DNA of 36,169 bases from DAOULY01 sp034414595 (GCA_034414595.1 DAOULY010000006.1:1-36169); one strand, 5' to 3'. Positions 1 through 9,017 are shown, numbered from the stretch's first letter. The notes: a model not told the origin generated them from the sequence alone. Translations and numbers: made by a program.

Positions 1-2114
1 TCCTCGCCGGGAAGCTCAGGGTACCACCAGCCATGCTCTGGGTACACCACCCTGGGATCGGTGCCGTCAAACAGCTCGCAGACCTGTCTGATCTTGCCCC
101 TGGGGCTCTCGATCCAGACCCAGTCACCGCTCTTAATGCCGTACTTCGCCGCTGTCTCCGGGTGAATTTGCACGTGTGCATAAGGCCGCCTCTTGCGTAT
201 GGAATCGATGTGGCGCTGCTCGGTGTGGAAGTAGGGGAGGAAGCGGCTTCCGGTGACGCAATACAGCGGATACTCCTCAGCTACCTCTGGCGCACTAATG
301 GGGTTCTCAAAGCTTTCCTCATAATGCGGCAGTGGGTCAAAGCCAAGCTGCTCGAAGATCGTGGAACAGAGCTCGACTTTCCCGGTAGGGGTTGCGAACC
401 CGAGCTTCTCATACTTCTTGTATTCAGGCGGATCCTTCTGAAAACCTCCGTCGGCTATGAACTGCTTGTATGTAATGCCGCGGGGACTGAGCTGATAGTC
501 ATATGTTTGCTCCAGATTCTCCCAGGGCCAGTGCTCAGCCCAGCCCAGGCGGATCGCCAGGGCACGGAAGATATCGTAGTCCGTCTTGCGGTCGTACTCC
601 CCAGGCATAACCGCCGGTACCGCTTGCTCACCACCAAATAAGACGGTCTCCATACCGCCAAAGGAGAAGAAGAAGGGCCTTTCCAACCATGAGGCCACCG
701 GCAACTTATAGTCAGCAAGGCAAGCACCAGGGGTCTCAAAGTACTCACACGCTATATAGAGGTCCAGGCTCTTCAACGCCTTATACCACATCTTGGTGTT
801 GCCCCCGCTGACCATAGGATTATTGGCGCTGGCTATCATCGCTTTTACTGGATAGGGCTCCCCGGTGATTGCAGCTCGAAGTATAGTCGGAATGTGACCT
901 TGGCACAGAGACGATACCACATAGGGCGTATGACCCCATACGCGCAGCACATGTGGCGTCACCGCGTCATAGCCGGGGTAACTCAAAAGCGGGAACCGCT
1001 CAGCCCCTAACTGCTTCTTCTTTAGCTCTGGCGTCAGGAATTCCCTACCCTCTAAATCCGACTCTGTTATAATGTTCTTAGGCGGTCCCGACATATAATG
1101 GCCCCCCTCAACATCGACGTTGCCCGTTATCGCGGCTAAGGTATACTTGGCTTGAAGGGCCTCAATGTGATTGGGGTAATGTTCAATGCCCATCCCGCTC
1201 CAACTGACGGAGGGTCGGGTTGTGGCATACATCCGGGCTGCTTCCCTGATTTTCTCTGCCGGCACCCAGCTTATTTCGGCCGCCTTCTCCGGTGGAAACT
1301 CCCGCGCTCGCTCCGCGACTTTATCGAAGCCATGGCACCATTTCTCAACGAATTCCTTGTCGTAGAGCCCCTCCTCGATGATGACGTTGACCATGGACAT
1401 GAGCACAACGACATCCGTGGACGGCCTCAATTGTAGATGTATATCAGCCAGCTCCGCTGTTTGAGTCTTTCTCGGATCGAGGACGATAAGCTTCGTGCCC
1501 AATTTCTTTCCGTCGCCTAAAGATTTCCACACATGATGGAAAGACTGGGATGGGTCGATCCCGCTCAGCATAACGCATTTGGTCACCCCTGTCACACGCG
1601 CATCACCTACTCCTTCGTGTGGGAAAAACGCGTATACCCGGTGTGGCCAGCCAAACATGGAAATACAGGTCATGAGATTGGGATCATGGCAGATCCTGCC
1701 TGCGCCACCGTAGTTTGTGCTGCCGAACAGATGCATAAAACGAGCCCGAAACTGGCTGTGGGTACGCAAGGTACCTTGAGTTATGGCTAAGGTCTCCCCT
1801 CCGTATTTATCCTTTAAGTTCTGCAGCTTCTCAGCGATCTCATCGAAAGCCTGCTCCCACGTGATGCGCTGCCATTTTCCCGATCCCCTTTCCCCCACTC
1901 TCTTCTCCGGGAAGCTGAGACGATCGGGGTGTTCCATGAACTCTTGAATTGAGCGCGCTCTCATACATGCCGAGACCGGGGGGACGACACCACGCAATGG
2001 ACTGGTTGGGTCTTCTTCAGCGGCACCTACCACTCGCCCATTCTCCGTATGAACCAATACCCTACAGCGATCGTGACAGAAATGACATATCGCCTTCTTT
2101 GTCTCTTTAGCCAT
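1..2114 (-). CDS. Molybdopterin (Mo/W-bisMGD) oxidoreductase, C-terminus cut by window edge
   Basis: The frame is open from an ATG at 2114 to the left window edge (704 codons), so the C-terminus lies outside. The N-terminus carries a [4Fe-4S] ligand set, C10-x2-C13-x3-C17 and C50 (CHFCHDRC, then SACMRA), typical of the DMSO-reductase superfamily. Next come the usual cofactor-binding blocks, including ITGNVDVEGG, SANNPMVSGG and, near the edge, VTGSRFLPYFHTEQR in the C-terminal dinucleotide-binding domain. Cys142 in RICHDP sits where other members place the residue that coordinates the metal, so a Cys-ligated Mo or W site (thiosulfate/polysulfide reductase or acetylene hydratase type) is my inference. 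No Tat or Sec signal is visible, so it should be cytoplasmic. A good ribosome site (AAAGGAGATAA) precedes the ATG. It lies 79 bases after the PEP-type gene and is probably cotranscribed with it and the glycyl radical enzyme. The substrate is unknown. Confidence 0.9.
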   Translation of the reverse strand, partial: MAKETKKAICHFCHDRCRVLVHTENGRVVGAAEEDPTSPLRGVVPPVSACMRARSIQEFMEHPDRLSFPEKRVGERGSGKWQRITWEQAFDEIAEKLQNLKDKYGGETLAITQGTLRTHSQFRARFMHLFGSTNYGGAGRICHDPNLMTCISMFGWPHRVYAFFPHEGVGDARVTGVTKCVMLSGIDPSQSFHHVWKSLGDGKKLGTKLIVLDPRKTQTAELADIHLQLRPSTDVVVLMSMVNVIIEEGLYDKEFVEKWCHGFDKVAERAREFPPEKAAEISWVPAEKIREAARMYATTRPSVSWSGMGIEHYPNHIEALQAKYTLAAITGNVDVEGGHYMSGPPKNIITESDLEGREFLTPELKKKQLGAERFPLLSYPGYDAVTPHVLRVWGHTPYVVSSLCQGHIPTILRAAITGEPYPVKAMIASANNPMVSGGNTKMWYKALKSLDLYIACEYFETPGACLADYKLPVASWLERPFFFSFGGMETVLFGGEQAVPAVMPGEYDRKTDYDIFRALAIRLGWAEHWPWENLEQTYDYQLSPRGITYKQFIADGGFQKDPPEYKKYEKLGFATPTGKVELCSTIFEQLGFDPLPHYEESFENPISAPEVAEEYPLYCVTGSRFLPYFHTEQRHIDSIRKRRPYAHVQIHPETAAKYGIKSGDWVWIESPRGKIRQVCELFDGTDPRVVYPEHGWWYPELPGE

Positions 2115-2169
2115 TTATCTCCTTTCTTTTCTATAGTCTGGAACTAGTTGTTGATGGGGCTTTTCTCTT

Positions 2170-2190
2170 GGCGGAATACTCAGGTCCGCC
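2170..2190 (-). other. Intercistronic hairpin between PEP-type gene and Mo enzyme gene
   Basis: GGCGGA (2170-2175) and TCCGCC (2185-2190) form a perfect 6-bp stem with a 9-base loop in the 79-base gap between the two genes. There is no T-run after it on the minus strand, so a processing or mRNA-stability element is more likely than a terminator. The evidence is only the inverted repeat. Confidence 0.3.
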
Positions 2191-2193
2191 CCT

Positions 2194-3858
2194 TTAGCCC
2201 AAAATATAGACACAACAGTTGTCGCCGTCTACCCTTATCCTGTCACCGGTTTTTATTGTTCGGGTTCCCTCCATGGTTCCGGCGACCACAGGCAAGCCGA
2301 ATTCCCGCCCTACTATTATCGCATGCGTCAAGGCGCCGCCCGCATCTGTGACCACACCTTCTACCATGCCAAAAAGAGGCGTCCAGATCGGGCTTGTTGT
2401 TACCGTAACAAGGATCTCCCCAGGCTGAACCAGATGAAACTCATCAGGGCCCTCGATCACACGTGCCGGACCCTCGGCAATCCCAGGTGCCGAGGTGGAA
2501 CCATAAAGGTTAGCCTTTAGCTCGGGCTTGACAAGAGGGACGCCGTGTATGTCGCTTAGCAGCAAGGCCTCATCTGCTATTACCTCCGGCACTTTGCTAA
2601 CATCCCCGATGAACATGGGCGGCTGGGCCTTCAGATTCTGCTGATACTGCTCTTTCCTTATCTCCACCAGTTTGCGTGGACTGAACTGGCCATAAGCTGC
2701 ACACCCTATATGGTGCATTATCTCCTCTGGGACAAGGAAAAGGATATCCTCAGGCTCATCAATGACTCCTGTGCGGGTAAACCTCTTCCCAATTTCCATG
2801 AGCACGTGGCGACCAAGTCCATTGACATAATGCTCGCAGTAATAGATATGCTCCTCTGAATACACACCGAGCCATTGAGCAGCCCTCAGCAGCTTCTCAA
2901 ACATCTCCCTCTTTTCTGCGGGCACCCGAGAGAGGACATCCTTTTCCACCTCCTCCCTTTGCCTGGCTAGGCGCTTCTGCTCCTCATCCAAAGCGAAGAC
3001 ACCTCCTTTAGCTATTGAGACCCTGATGGCGGTCAAGGCTAGGCTTGGCTTCTCCACCCAAGTAGGGTACGACACGTCAAACACTCGTGCCGTCCGCCAG
3101 CCGTTTTCATCGAGGAACTGGCGGAACTCATCAAGCCATTTCCTCCCTTCCTGACTCTTCTCAAGCTCCGAGAGCAGCTTCTCATCATCCTTGATGGACT
3201 CGAAAAGCGTGCCCAGCCGCAGTTCAAGAGCATGGCTCCCGAGCCGATATAGCTCTCGATCTACCTGGAATATCCTGTTGTCGAAGCCCGACATCATTGC
3301 CTTGAGTTGAGGATGCTGAATATCCATCCCCAGCATCTCGTTAATAACATCCAGAAATACCCTATGGATGTTCGATCTGGCATAATGATTAAGGTGGTGA
3401 ACATCCCAGTTCCTAGATGCATATGAAACCCAGTTTTGAAAATGCACGCGGAGCTCTGGGTCGCTCAGCTTCGTCACATCGACTTTCTTCAGGCGCTGAA
3501 AGCCGCCTTCAAGCTCGGGCACAGATTTTCCTCTCCACTGCGCACCAAAGTCCTCAATCCAGGGGGCTATGTTTTCCCTAAAAATCGGTTCGCGCCGTCT
3601 TCTCTCTTCCTGGGATAAGTTTATCCTCGATATATATGCAAACCCGTCTTTGGTCCTCCAATCTAGCACCCCCATAGGTGAGGAGATTGTCTGACTGCCA
3701 TAGAACGTAGCACGATGTGCTCCGACCGCCAACAGATAAAAATCCATCGGGACGAGTGCCGGAACACAATCCTTAGCTTGAAGACACCATACTCCATAAT
3801 CTTCAAGGTCCCTCGACTCATCAAGCTCCAAAAACTCGAAACTACTGTACGTTGGCAT
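2194..3858 (-). CDS. PEP-utilising-enzyme swivelling-domain protein 1 (phenylphosphate synthase alpha-like)
   Basis: This 554-residue protein ends in the phosphohistidine 'mobile' domain of PEP synthase/PPDK-type enzymes. The phosphoacceptor is His512 in the motif GALTHAIIVGREFGLP, followed by VVAGTMEGT and the closing DGD-CCVYIL strand. The first ~430 residues are mostly helical and lack an ATP-grasp domain and a TIM-barrel PEP site. That layout (helical region plus swivel, no nucleotide-binding part) recalls the alpha subunit of phenylphosphate synthase, including a block of the form MMSGFDNRIFQVDREL; the resemblance is from memory of the family. It would need a separate ATP-grasp partner, which is not in this window. 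The start is ATG with GGAAGGAG upstream. It sits 112 bases after the glycyl radical enzyme gene and before the Mo enzyme. A paralogue of identical length is at 10794-12458. Confidence 0.82.
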   Translation of the reverse strand: MPTYSSFEFLELDESRDLEDYGVWCLQAKDCVPALVPMDFYLLAVGAHRATFYGSQTISSPMGVLDWRTKDGFAYISRINLSQEERRRREPIFRENIAPWIEDFGAQWRGKSVPELEGGFQRLKKVDVTKLSDPELRVHFQNWVSYASRNWDVHHLNHYARSNIHRVFLDVINEMLGMDIQHPQLKAMMSGFDNRIFQVDRELYRLGSHALELRLGTLFESIKDDEKLLSELEKSQEGRKWLDEFRQFLDENGWRTARVFDVSYPTWVEKPSLALTAIRVSIAKGGVFALDEEQKRLARQREEVEKDVLSRVPAEKREMFEKLLRAAQWLGVYSEEHIYYCEHYVNGLGRHVLMEIGKRFTRTGVIDEPEDILFLVPEEIMHHIGCAAYGQFSPRKLVEIRKEQYQQNLKAQPPMFIGDVSKVPEVIADEALLLSDIHGVPLVKPELKANLYGSTSAPGIAEGPARVIEGPDEFHLVQPGEILVTVTTSPIWTPLFGMVEGVVTDAGGALTHAIIVGREFGLPVVAGTMEGTRTIKTGDRIRVDGDNCCVYILG

Positions 3859-3970
3859 TCAGCTCCTTCCCTTCAGTTTAATTCTGTGATCCGGAATTTC
3901 CCATTCCAAGTCGCACAACCAGCAAGGCCATTATCCCGTGACAAGAAGATGTAGCTTTTATTGCATTACC

Positions 3971-6424
3971 TCACCTCCATTGGGTATGCTCTGTTCTTCT
4001 TATAATATCATCCTGGATTGACCTACTTAGCTGAGTGAAGTAGGCACTGTATCCGGCTACTTTGATCAGAAGGTCCGGGTATTTTTCCGGATGAGCTTGA
4101 GCATCTCGCAGGGTCTCAGTGCTTACCACATTAAACTGTATGTGAAAGCATTGTAAATCACACCAAGCCCTGAGAAATGCTGACACATTATTTAACCCCT
4201 TTTCACCTTGCAGTATTACTGGACTAAACCTCATATTTTGTAGCAGCGTCATGGGCACTCCGTGTTCAAGGGTCACCCGATTCAACTTTCCGATGGTCTT
4301 GATTACCGCTGTCGGTCCATTTGTATCATAACCATGGGCAGGAGCGCCGGCATCAGCTAAAGCAGTCCATGCTTCCCTTCCCGATGGTAACGCCCCAATT
4401 CGCTCGCCATGGGAAAGGTTTTGAGTAAGAGAAAGCACGCGGGGAACCCAATATCCCCCAAGCCAATTCCTGTATTTATACACTTCTCCACAGGCCATGC
4501 AATAGACCTCTTTGGCAATGGAGTCTACATAATCGTCGTCATTTCCATACTTTGGAGCATTATTTATCAGCATCTGCCGTAGGTCTTCCCTGCCCTCAAA
4601 GTCATTATCTAATGCATCGATGAGTTCGGGCATAGAGATAACCTTATCATCAAAAACAAGCTTCTTGATCGCAGCTAATGAATCTACTGTCTCAGGCAGG
4701 CCTGTGCCTATAGTTAAGTGCCAAAACTGAAAATCAGCGGGTAAGCCGCCGCCTCGATATAGGTCTATACCATTTTCTATACATACTGGATGCATTGCCG
4801 ATATAAATGGAGTAGCTACCGTGCTATTGAGCGCTGCCGCAGCAGCAAAGTTCTCCAATTCTGTATAAGTCCTTATTGCATGAGCATATTGTCTGCGAAG
4901 TGCTTCCACTACCTCTTCGTAACTGCTGAATTCCCTGGGGTCACCGGTTTCAACTCCGATCCTCTTCCCATTGATCCTGGCTACCCCGTTGGTGAATACA
5001 TACTCTAAAGGAGCTGCGGAAGTGAAGCCCATGAAGGTAAGAAGAAATGCCGGGACACAAGGCTCGTCTAACCTGATTTCCACACAGCCGGAATTATAGC
5101 AATCCCGCGCTTGTTCCAAAGATATTGCCCCGTTTGTTAAGTGCATAATGATCGGTATTAACTGCTCATCATTGTAGAACTTTGGATTTCCTATGCCCAG
5201 TCTTAACACTTCACAAGCCTTCTGTAAAAAGTCGTCCGGGGTTCCTTTATGCAGTTTTATTGCTAAGTCGGGCAAATGTAAGCCCAAATCGACCACTGCT
5301 TGCAAAATCAAATACGATAGCTCATTAGTGGCATCTTTGCCATCTCGGGTCAAACCACCTAAGTTGGTGGTAAACCAATTAGCATAACCACCAAAGCGCG
5401 CCGCTTGGCCATATGGTCTGGCCTGCCATACATCACACACCTTGATAAAAAAGCATTCAAGCAACTCCAATGCTTCGTCTCTGGTAAGTCTTCCCTCTTC
5501 AACATCCTTTCTGTAGAAAGGATATAGCCACTGGTCAACTCTTCCCGGCAGATAAGTGTGTGCCCAAGCTTCCAATCTGTCGATGACATTAACAAACAAC
5601 GTAAGCTGTAGTGCTTCGTAGAAAGTCCTCGGTGGGTTCTCCGATATCCACTCACATATCTCAGCTATTCTTGCCAACTCGTTTTTTCTATCGGTATTTG
5701 CTTCCCTTTCTCCGAGTTCCCTGGCCAATGCCGCATACCTCTTGATGAAAGCCATGGCCCCATCGCACACAATCTTCACCGCATTGAGGAGGGGCAGCTT
5801 ATTGACATCATTAAATGTGGTTAGGTCTAGTCTCTCAATTCTGCGCTCAGCTTTCTTCTTCAGTCCCTTAAACCCTAAGCCTAGAAGCCCATTTGGGGTA
5901 AATGTGAATAAAGACGTTTGCACTATAGATTGAAATGGAATCTGAGATGCATAATGTCTGGTTGAAAGAGCCTCTTTTAGATAGTCGGGTAGCACTTCAT
6001 CAAATATGTCCTGTACCGTTTTCCCTTCCCAATATGGGATGATCTCCTTCCTGACTATCTCCTTATCCTTCTCATTTATCATAAGTGGGTCGAATTCTCT
6101 TGTAGATAGTGTATCTAATTCCTCCTTGAGCCAGGCAACCGATAGCTCCGGATAAAAATGCACGCCCCGGGGCTTAGTTGTCATTCCACCGACAATTAGC
6201 TCGTCAGCGCCAATGACGATGCTCAACTCCTCTAGAATCTGTGCTAAGGCTTTTGCCCTCCTTATCTCTTTGGGTTCTCCCTCTGTTTTCTTGAATGAAT
6301 TTGTTAGGAAAAGGCATCTTTCGACCGAAACGTAAGGCTGCGAGTAGATATGTTGCTCCCTCAGCCTTTCAACCCTTGGCGTGACATCCTTCTCTATTTC
6401 CAATAATCGCATGCTGCTTTTCAT
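3971..6424 (-). CDS. Glycyl radical enzyme (PFL/glycerol-dehydratase-like family)
   Basis: This 817-residue protein has both hallmarks of a glycyl radical enzyme. The thiyl-radical loop is NSGCVE, with Cys447 and the base Glu449 (the C-x-E arrangement of the dehydratase/lyase/decarboxylase branch). The C-terminal radical loop is VAGYSAYF with Gly791, about 27 residues from the end. Length and the tail (QDDIIRRTEH) match the family. Typical members are glycerol or propanediol dehydratase, choline lyase, isethionate lyase and arylacetate decarboxylases; X-succinate synthases are larger families with different loops. I cannot assign the substrate. The residues after the active Cys (EIRLDEPC) look unusual to me. 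No radical-SAM activating enzyme gene is present in the window, so it must be outside or shared. The start is ATG after GGGGGAGGAAGC. It is the first gene of the operon running through the PEP-type protein to the Mo enzyme. Confidence 0.93.
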   Translation of the reverse strand: MKSSMRLLEIEKDVTPRVERLREQHIYSQPYVSVERCLFLTNSFKKTEGEPKEIRRAKALAQILEELSIVIGADELIVGGMTTKPRGVHFYPELSVAWLKEELDTLSTREFDPLMINEKDKEIVRKEIIPYWEGKTVQDIFDEVLPDYLKEALSTRHYASQIPFQSIVQTSLFTFTPNGLLGLGFKGLKKKAERRIERLDLTTFNDVNKLPLLNAVKIVCDGAMAFIKRYAALARELGEREANTDRKNELARIAEICEWISENPPRTFYEALQLTLFVNVIDRLEAWAHTYLPGRVDQWLYPFYRKDVEEGRLTRDEALELLECFFIKVCDVWQARPYGQAARFGGYANWFTTNLGGLTRDGKDATNELSYLILQAVVDLGLHLPDLAIKLHKGTPDDFLQKACEVLRLGIGNPKFYNDEQLIPIIMHLTNGAISLEQARDCYNSGCVEIRLDEPCVPAFLLTFMGFTSAAPLEYVFTNGVARINGKRIGVETGDPREFSSYEEVVEALRRQYAHAIRTYTELENFAAAAALNSTVATPFISAMHPVCIENGIDLYRGGGLPADFQFWHLTIGTGLPETVDSLAAIKKLVFDDKVISMPELIDALDNDFEGREDLRQMLINNAPKYGNDDDYVDSIAKEVYCMACGEVYKYRNWLGGYWVPRVLSLTQNLSHGERIGALPSGREAWTALADAGAPAHGYDTNGPTAVIKTIGKLNRVTLEHGVPMTLLQNMRFSPVILQGEKGLNNVSAFLRAWCDLQCFHIQFNVVSTETLRDAQAHPEKYPDLLIKVAGYSAYFTQLSRSIQDDIIRRTEHTQWR

Positions 6425-6589
6425 GCTTCCTCCCCCTTGAGTACTTCTATCTCACTCAGTGATTAACTTGTGGTCGACCCAGTAGCCCAGTAGCGCTGCC
6501 ACTCTTGTGTGCTTGCGTGTTGACACAGCGTATCACATTTCAGGCATGACAACAATTGACAAGGATCAACGATTGCTGAAGGCTCATCG

Positions 6590-6618
6590 TTGACATCGCT
6601 TGAAAAAGTTGATAGTCT
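6590..6618 (+). promoter_or_regulatory. Candidate sigma-70 promoter of the GHMP-like gene
   Basis: TTGACA (6590-6595), 17 bases, then TAGTCT (6613-6618). The -35 is perfect but the -10 is weak. Transcription would start near 6625, giving a ~100-base leader that contains the palindrome at 6662-6682. The reverse strand of this 299-base divergent region must also hold the promoter for the glycyl radical operon; the best I see is TTGTTG-N17-TACGCT around 6530-6560, which is poor. Confidence 0.4.
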
Positions 6619-6661
6619 ACTGCTATCTAGTGAAAAAATGTCTGGCGATTGTGTCAAGACT

Positions 6662-6682
6662 CGTCAAATGGCGTATTTGACG
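6662..6682. promoter_or_regulatory. Perfect palindrome, candidate operator
   Basis: CGTCAAAT (6662-6669), five bases, ATTTGACG (6675-6682): two perfect 8-base arms. It lies between the divergent glycyl radical and GHMP-like genes, 42 bases upstream of the latter's start. The 12-mer CGTCAAATGGCG here recurs exactly at 13210-13221, and CGTCAAAT recurs at 12901. Function as an operator is inference. Confidence 0.5.
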
Positions 6683-6723
6683 CCATGGCGGGGAGGCAGG
6701 CCGATGGGGGACGAGGGCGCGAA

Positions 6724-8550
6724 ATGAATAGCCAAACCATACGGGAGAGATTTGGCAATTTGTATCGTGCGTTTTATAGCAAATGTCATACAGTTTGCAG
6801 CGCACCGACGTGTTTCTTCTGGGCTGGTGATAGTCTAGTCCAATACGGAATCCCTGCGCTGGTTCAGAAGTTGCCACTGAGGGTATATGTAGGTTTCGAA
6901 AGCTCGGACGAACCAGGACTGAATTGGGGGACTTTCCAAACGTATGACCAGCGGAAAGGGCTGTTCATCGACTTCGATTGTTTGCAGCCAGCTATGCAAC
7001 GGGTGACTAACTGGCTCAATAGCATGCAGAGACAATCATTCCCCTATCTACCTGCTGGCGTCAAGATCCACGGTTTATCCGAGCTGGCGTGGGGTGCTCC
7101 TCACGCTGGTACAGGGACGGGCGCACTGATGGCCTCCTTGGCAGCATGCCTGACGCTTCATGGGTTGAGGTTCAAAGCGGAACAAGTGTCAGATGCCTGC
7201 CAGAACCGAGGGTCGTTATTTGAAGCGCTCTTTCGGTTGGGTTGGAAATTGCACCTGGAGCTTGAAGGTGGTTACTCGCTGTGGAATGGTGCTGATGTCT
7301 TTTGCGCGCTCGTTCCGTCTGCTTACCCGGTGTTCTATATTAGCGAACCTCGCTTCATGGCTGCCGATCACTGTGCTGATGTGGATACCACTCTATATTC
7401 GTCGGGTTACGACGATATTAAAAGAGCGGGTTATTGTGGCTTGACTGTTGCTGACATAGCTGAGTCGGGTCCGCCATGGCATTGGCCTTTCGATTTCGGT
7501 CTCCTTGATACGGGTTTGCCGAAGGGGAGCATGGATGCTGCTAGCGCAAACGTGACTCTGCACCTGAAGATGGAAGATTTCGCTAAATGGTGTCAACTAA
7601 AGGTGGCCCCTTTTCTTCTCGATGACCAGCGACTCCCAATCTCCCCAACTTACGTATCTGGATCGAGCACCAAGGTTTGGCACAAACAGATAAAGCCAGC
7701 CGAGATATGGTCACTCTATATGCTCTTCAGTATAGTGAACATGTTTGACCGGGGTTTTCATGAAGATAGAATACGATCCTTCGTGGACGCTGTAAACAGC
7801 TATCATCACCACCTACAGTCATTGGGCCTCTGCGATGCGGAAATCGATGACATTCGAAATCTATTCATTAAGGTAACTCCTCGATTTCTCCGAGGTAGAG
7901 TTGGGATCAAATTGTCTGGTGCCGGAAAAGGCGGTGGATTGGTTTTCGTCAGCCCGAGCGGTGCTTTGCGTGACCTATTAGAGCCATTGATGGAAAGGTT
8001 GGAATCTGAAGGCTGGCATTCGGCCAGAGTGGAATACGCCTCCTGGCTTGATGGGTATGAGAACAGTGGACTGAGAGTGGAGCAATGTGCAAGAGAGCAT
8101 TTGTTCAATGCAGCCCTAGGGCAGGAGCATGCCGTGGCAGTGATTTGGGACGGAGTCGGAAAGACTACAACAAGATTGATTTCGGAACAAGACATACCTC
8201 AACTCATTGAATCGTATGATGTGGTCGCTTTCAACAAGGAGAAGGCGATCTATGTTGCCGGCGAGCGACTCAGAGGTAAGGACGGGCTGCACAGTGCTAC
8301 CTATTCAACCAAGCTACTCTATTCGCTGTTAAGCAACCCTCGGCTCAGACTCACGTCCCGACAGATGCCAAAGGGCTACTGCTATAGCAGCGAAAGGTGG
8401 GAGTTACAGGGCAAGATAGTTGGTCCACTCAAGCGAGTCATACAACAGAGAACAGGCAAGCAGCTCCACCTTGAGGTCCTCGTTGTCCAGGGAAGGCTCC
8501 AGCTGCAGCTGTCTCCCTCTGCTCTGACGATTTGCGCCGTCCGTAGTTGA
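6724..8550 (+). CDS. GHMP-kinase-like protein with extra C-terminal (winged-helix-like) domain
   Basis: I chose the ATG at 6724 (608 residues) because GGGGGACGAGG lies just upstream. An in-frame ATG at 6649 would place the palindrome at 6662 inside the gene. Residues 27-45 (APTCFFWAGDSLVQYG) match the N-terminal strand of GHMP kinases. WGAPHAGTGTGALMASL (about 123-139) matches the phosphate-binding PxxxGLGSSAA loop, and KLSGAGKGGGLVFV (about residue 400) matches the third GHMP motif. The usual GEH-type residues read AGD, so catalysis is uncertain. The last ~130 residues are not part of a normal GHMP kinase; helix-helix-strand spacing suggests a winged helix, which I infer only from pattern. 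It stands alone on the plus strand between two minus-strand catabolic blocks, so a ligand-sensing regulator is one possibility. The alternative is a sugar or polyol kinase. Confidence 0.7.
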   Translation: MNSQTIRERFGNLYRAFYSKCHTVCSAPTCFFWAGDSLVQYGIPALVQKLPLRVYVGFESSDEPGLNWGTFQTYDQRKGLFIDFDCLQPAMQRVTNWLNSMQRQSFPYLPAGVKIHGLSELAWGAPHAGTGTGALMASLAACLTLHGLRFKAEQVSDACQNRGSLFEALFRLGWKLHLELEGGYSLWNGADVFCALVPSAYPVFYISEPRFMAADHCADVDTTLYSSGYDDIKRAGYCGLTVADIAESGPPWHWPFDFGLLDTGLPKGSMDAASANVTLHLKMEDFAKWCQLKVAPFLLDDQRLPISPTYVSGSSTKVWHKQIKPAEIWSLYMLFSIVNMFDRGFHEDRIRSFVDAVNSYHHHLQSLGLCDAEIDDIRNLFIKVTPRFLRGRVGIKLSGAGKGGGLVFVSPSGALRDLLEPLMERLESEGWHSARVEYASWLDGYENSGLRVEQCAREHLFNAALGQEHAVAVIWDGVGKTTTRLISEQDIPQLIESYDVVAFNKEKAIYVAGERLRGKDGLHSATYSTKLLYSLLSNPRLRLTSRQMPKGYCYSSERWELQGKIVGPLKRVIQQRTGKQLHLEVLVVQGRLQLQLSPSALTICAVRS

Positions 8551-8673
8551 TACAACAGTCTTGCCGAGCCAGGCCTAGGTGGTGCCCATTTTGCCGCCGG
8601 TACTAGTCATACCGTCCGATTTGCAACTGGAGTATAGCCCGCGAGTTATCTTGCGCGTCCCCTCGGCGATGTC

Positions 8674-8868
8674 CTAGGTGAGGCTGTTGCTGAACCATTC
8701 CTGAAGGCCAAGCGGAATTTGCACCAGACAAGACATCGATAGGCAGGGCTCATCTTTTCTCTGGGGCGGGGGGGCTTTGCTCTCGGCTAATCGCTTCAGG
8801 TTCTGAACAGTGGCTGTGAGCACCTCATGAATGGTTACCATATCCAACCATCGGCATATGGCTCGGTT
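8674..8868 (-). pseudogene. Transposase C-terminal relic
   Basis: An open minus-strand segment with stops at both ends reads MVTIHEVLTATVQNLKRLAE near its start. This is the pattern found at the C-terminus of many DDE transposases (IS1182/IS5-like 'LTATVQNLKRL'). There is no N-terminal part, catalytic domain or inverted repeat nearby, so only a fragment survives. The family assignment is from recall of the motif and is tentative. Confidence 0.45.
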
Positions 8869-9017
8869 TCAGGTGGAGCAGCTTTCGGCTTGGGCCACCC
8901 TCCGTTCTCCACCTTCTTCTGCATCCCCTTCTTGACTTCGATGGCAAGGTTCTTGGAGTCCCAGGTGCTGATGACCTGCATCATGCGGCGGCTATGGTTG
9001 CCATGTTTCGCCCTTGA
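8835..9017 (-). pseudogene. Serine recombinase relic
   Basis: This minus-strand segment, open from 9017 to a stop at 8835-8837, contains STWDSKNLAIEVKKGM followed by QKKVENGGWP. That is the linker of large serine recombinases, between the resolvase catalytic domain and the 'Recombinase' domain (pattern: SKNLxxEVKKGMxxKVExGGWP). The catalytic Ser domain and the rest are absent. It starts almost at the stop codon of the FAD oxidoreductase gene. It overlaps the transposase relic in another frame, suggesting two decayed elements joined by deletion. Confidence 0.5.

Noticed and set aside
33..641. Plus-strand 202-codon open frame
   Set aside because: It is antisense to the continuous molybdopterin oxidoreductase frame, which has clear family motifs; the plus-strand translation shows none.
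2194..3858. Naming the PEP-type proteins as phenylphosphate synthase subunits
   Set aside because: Architecture is similar, but no ATP-grasp subunit or phenol carboxylase genes are present, so the specific function is not supported.
6515..6550. CRP-like site (TGTGA ... TCACA) upstream of the glycyl radical operon
   Set aside because: Only one half matches on each strand and the spacing is wrong.
6649..6723. Upstream ATG start for the GHMP-like protein
   Set aside because: It would place the palindrome inside the gene and lacks a ribosome site; 6724 has one.
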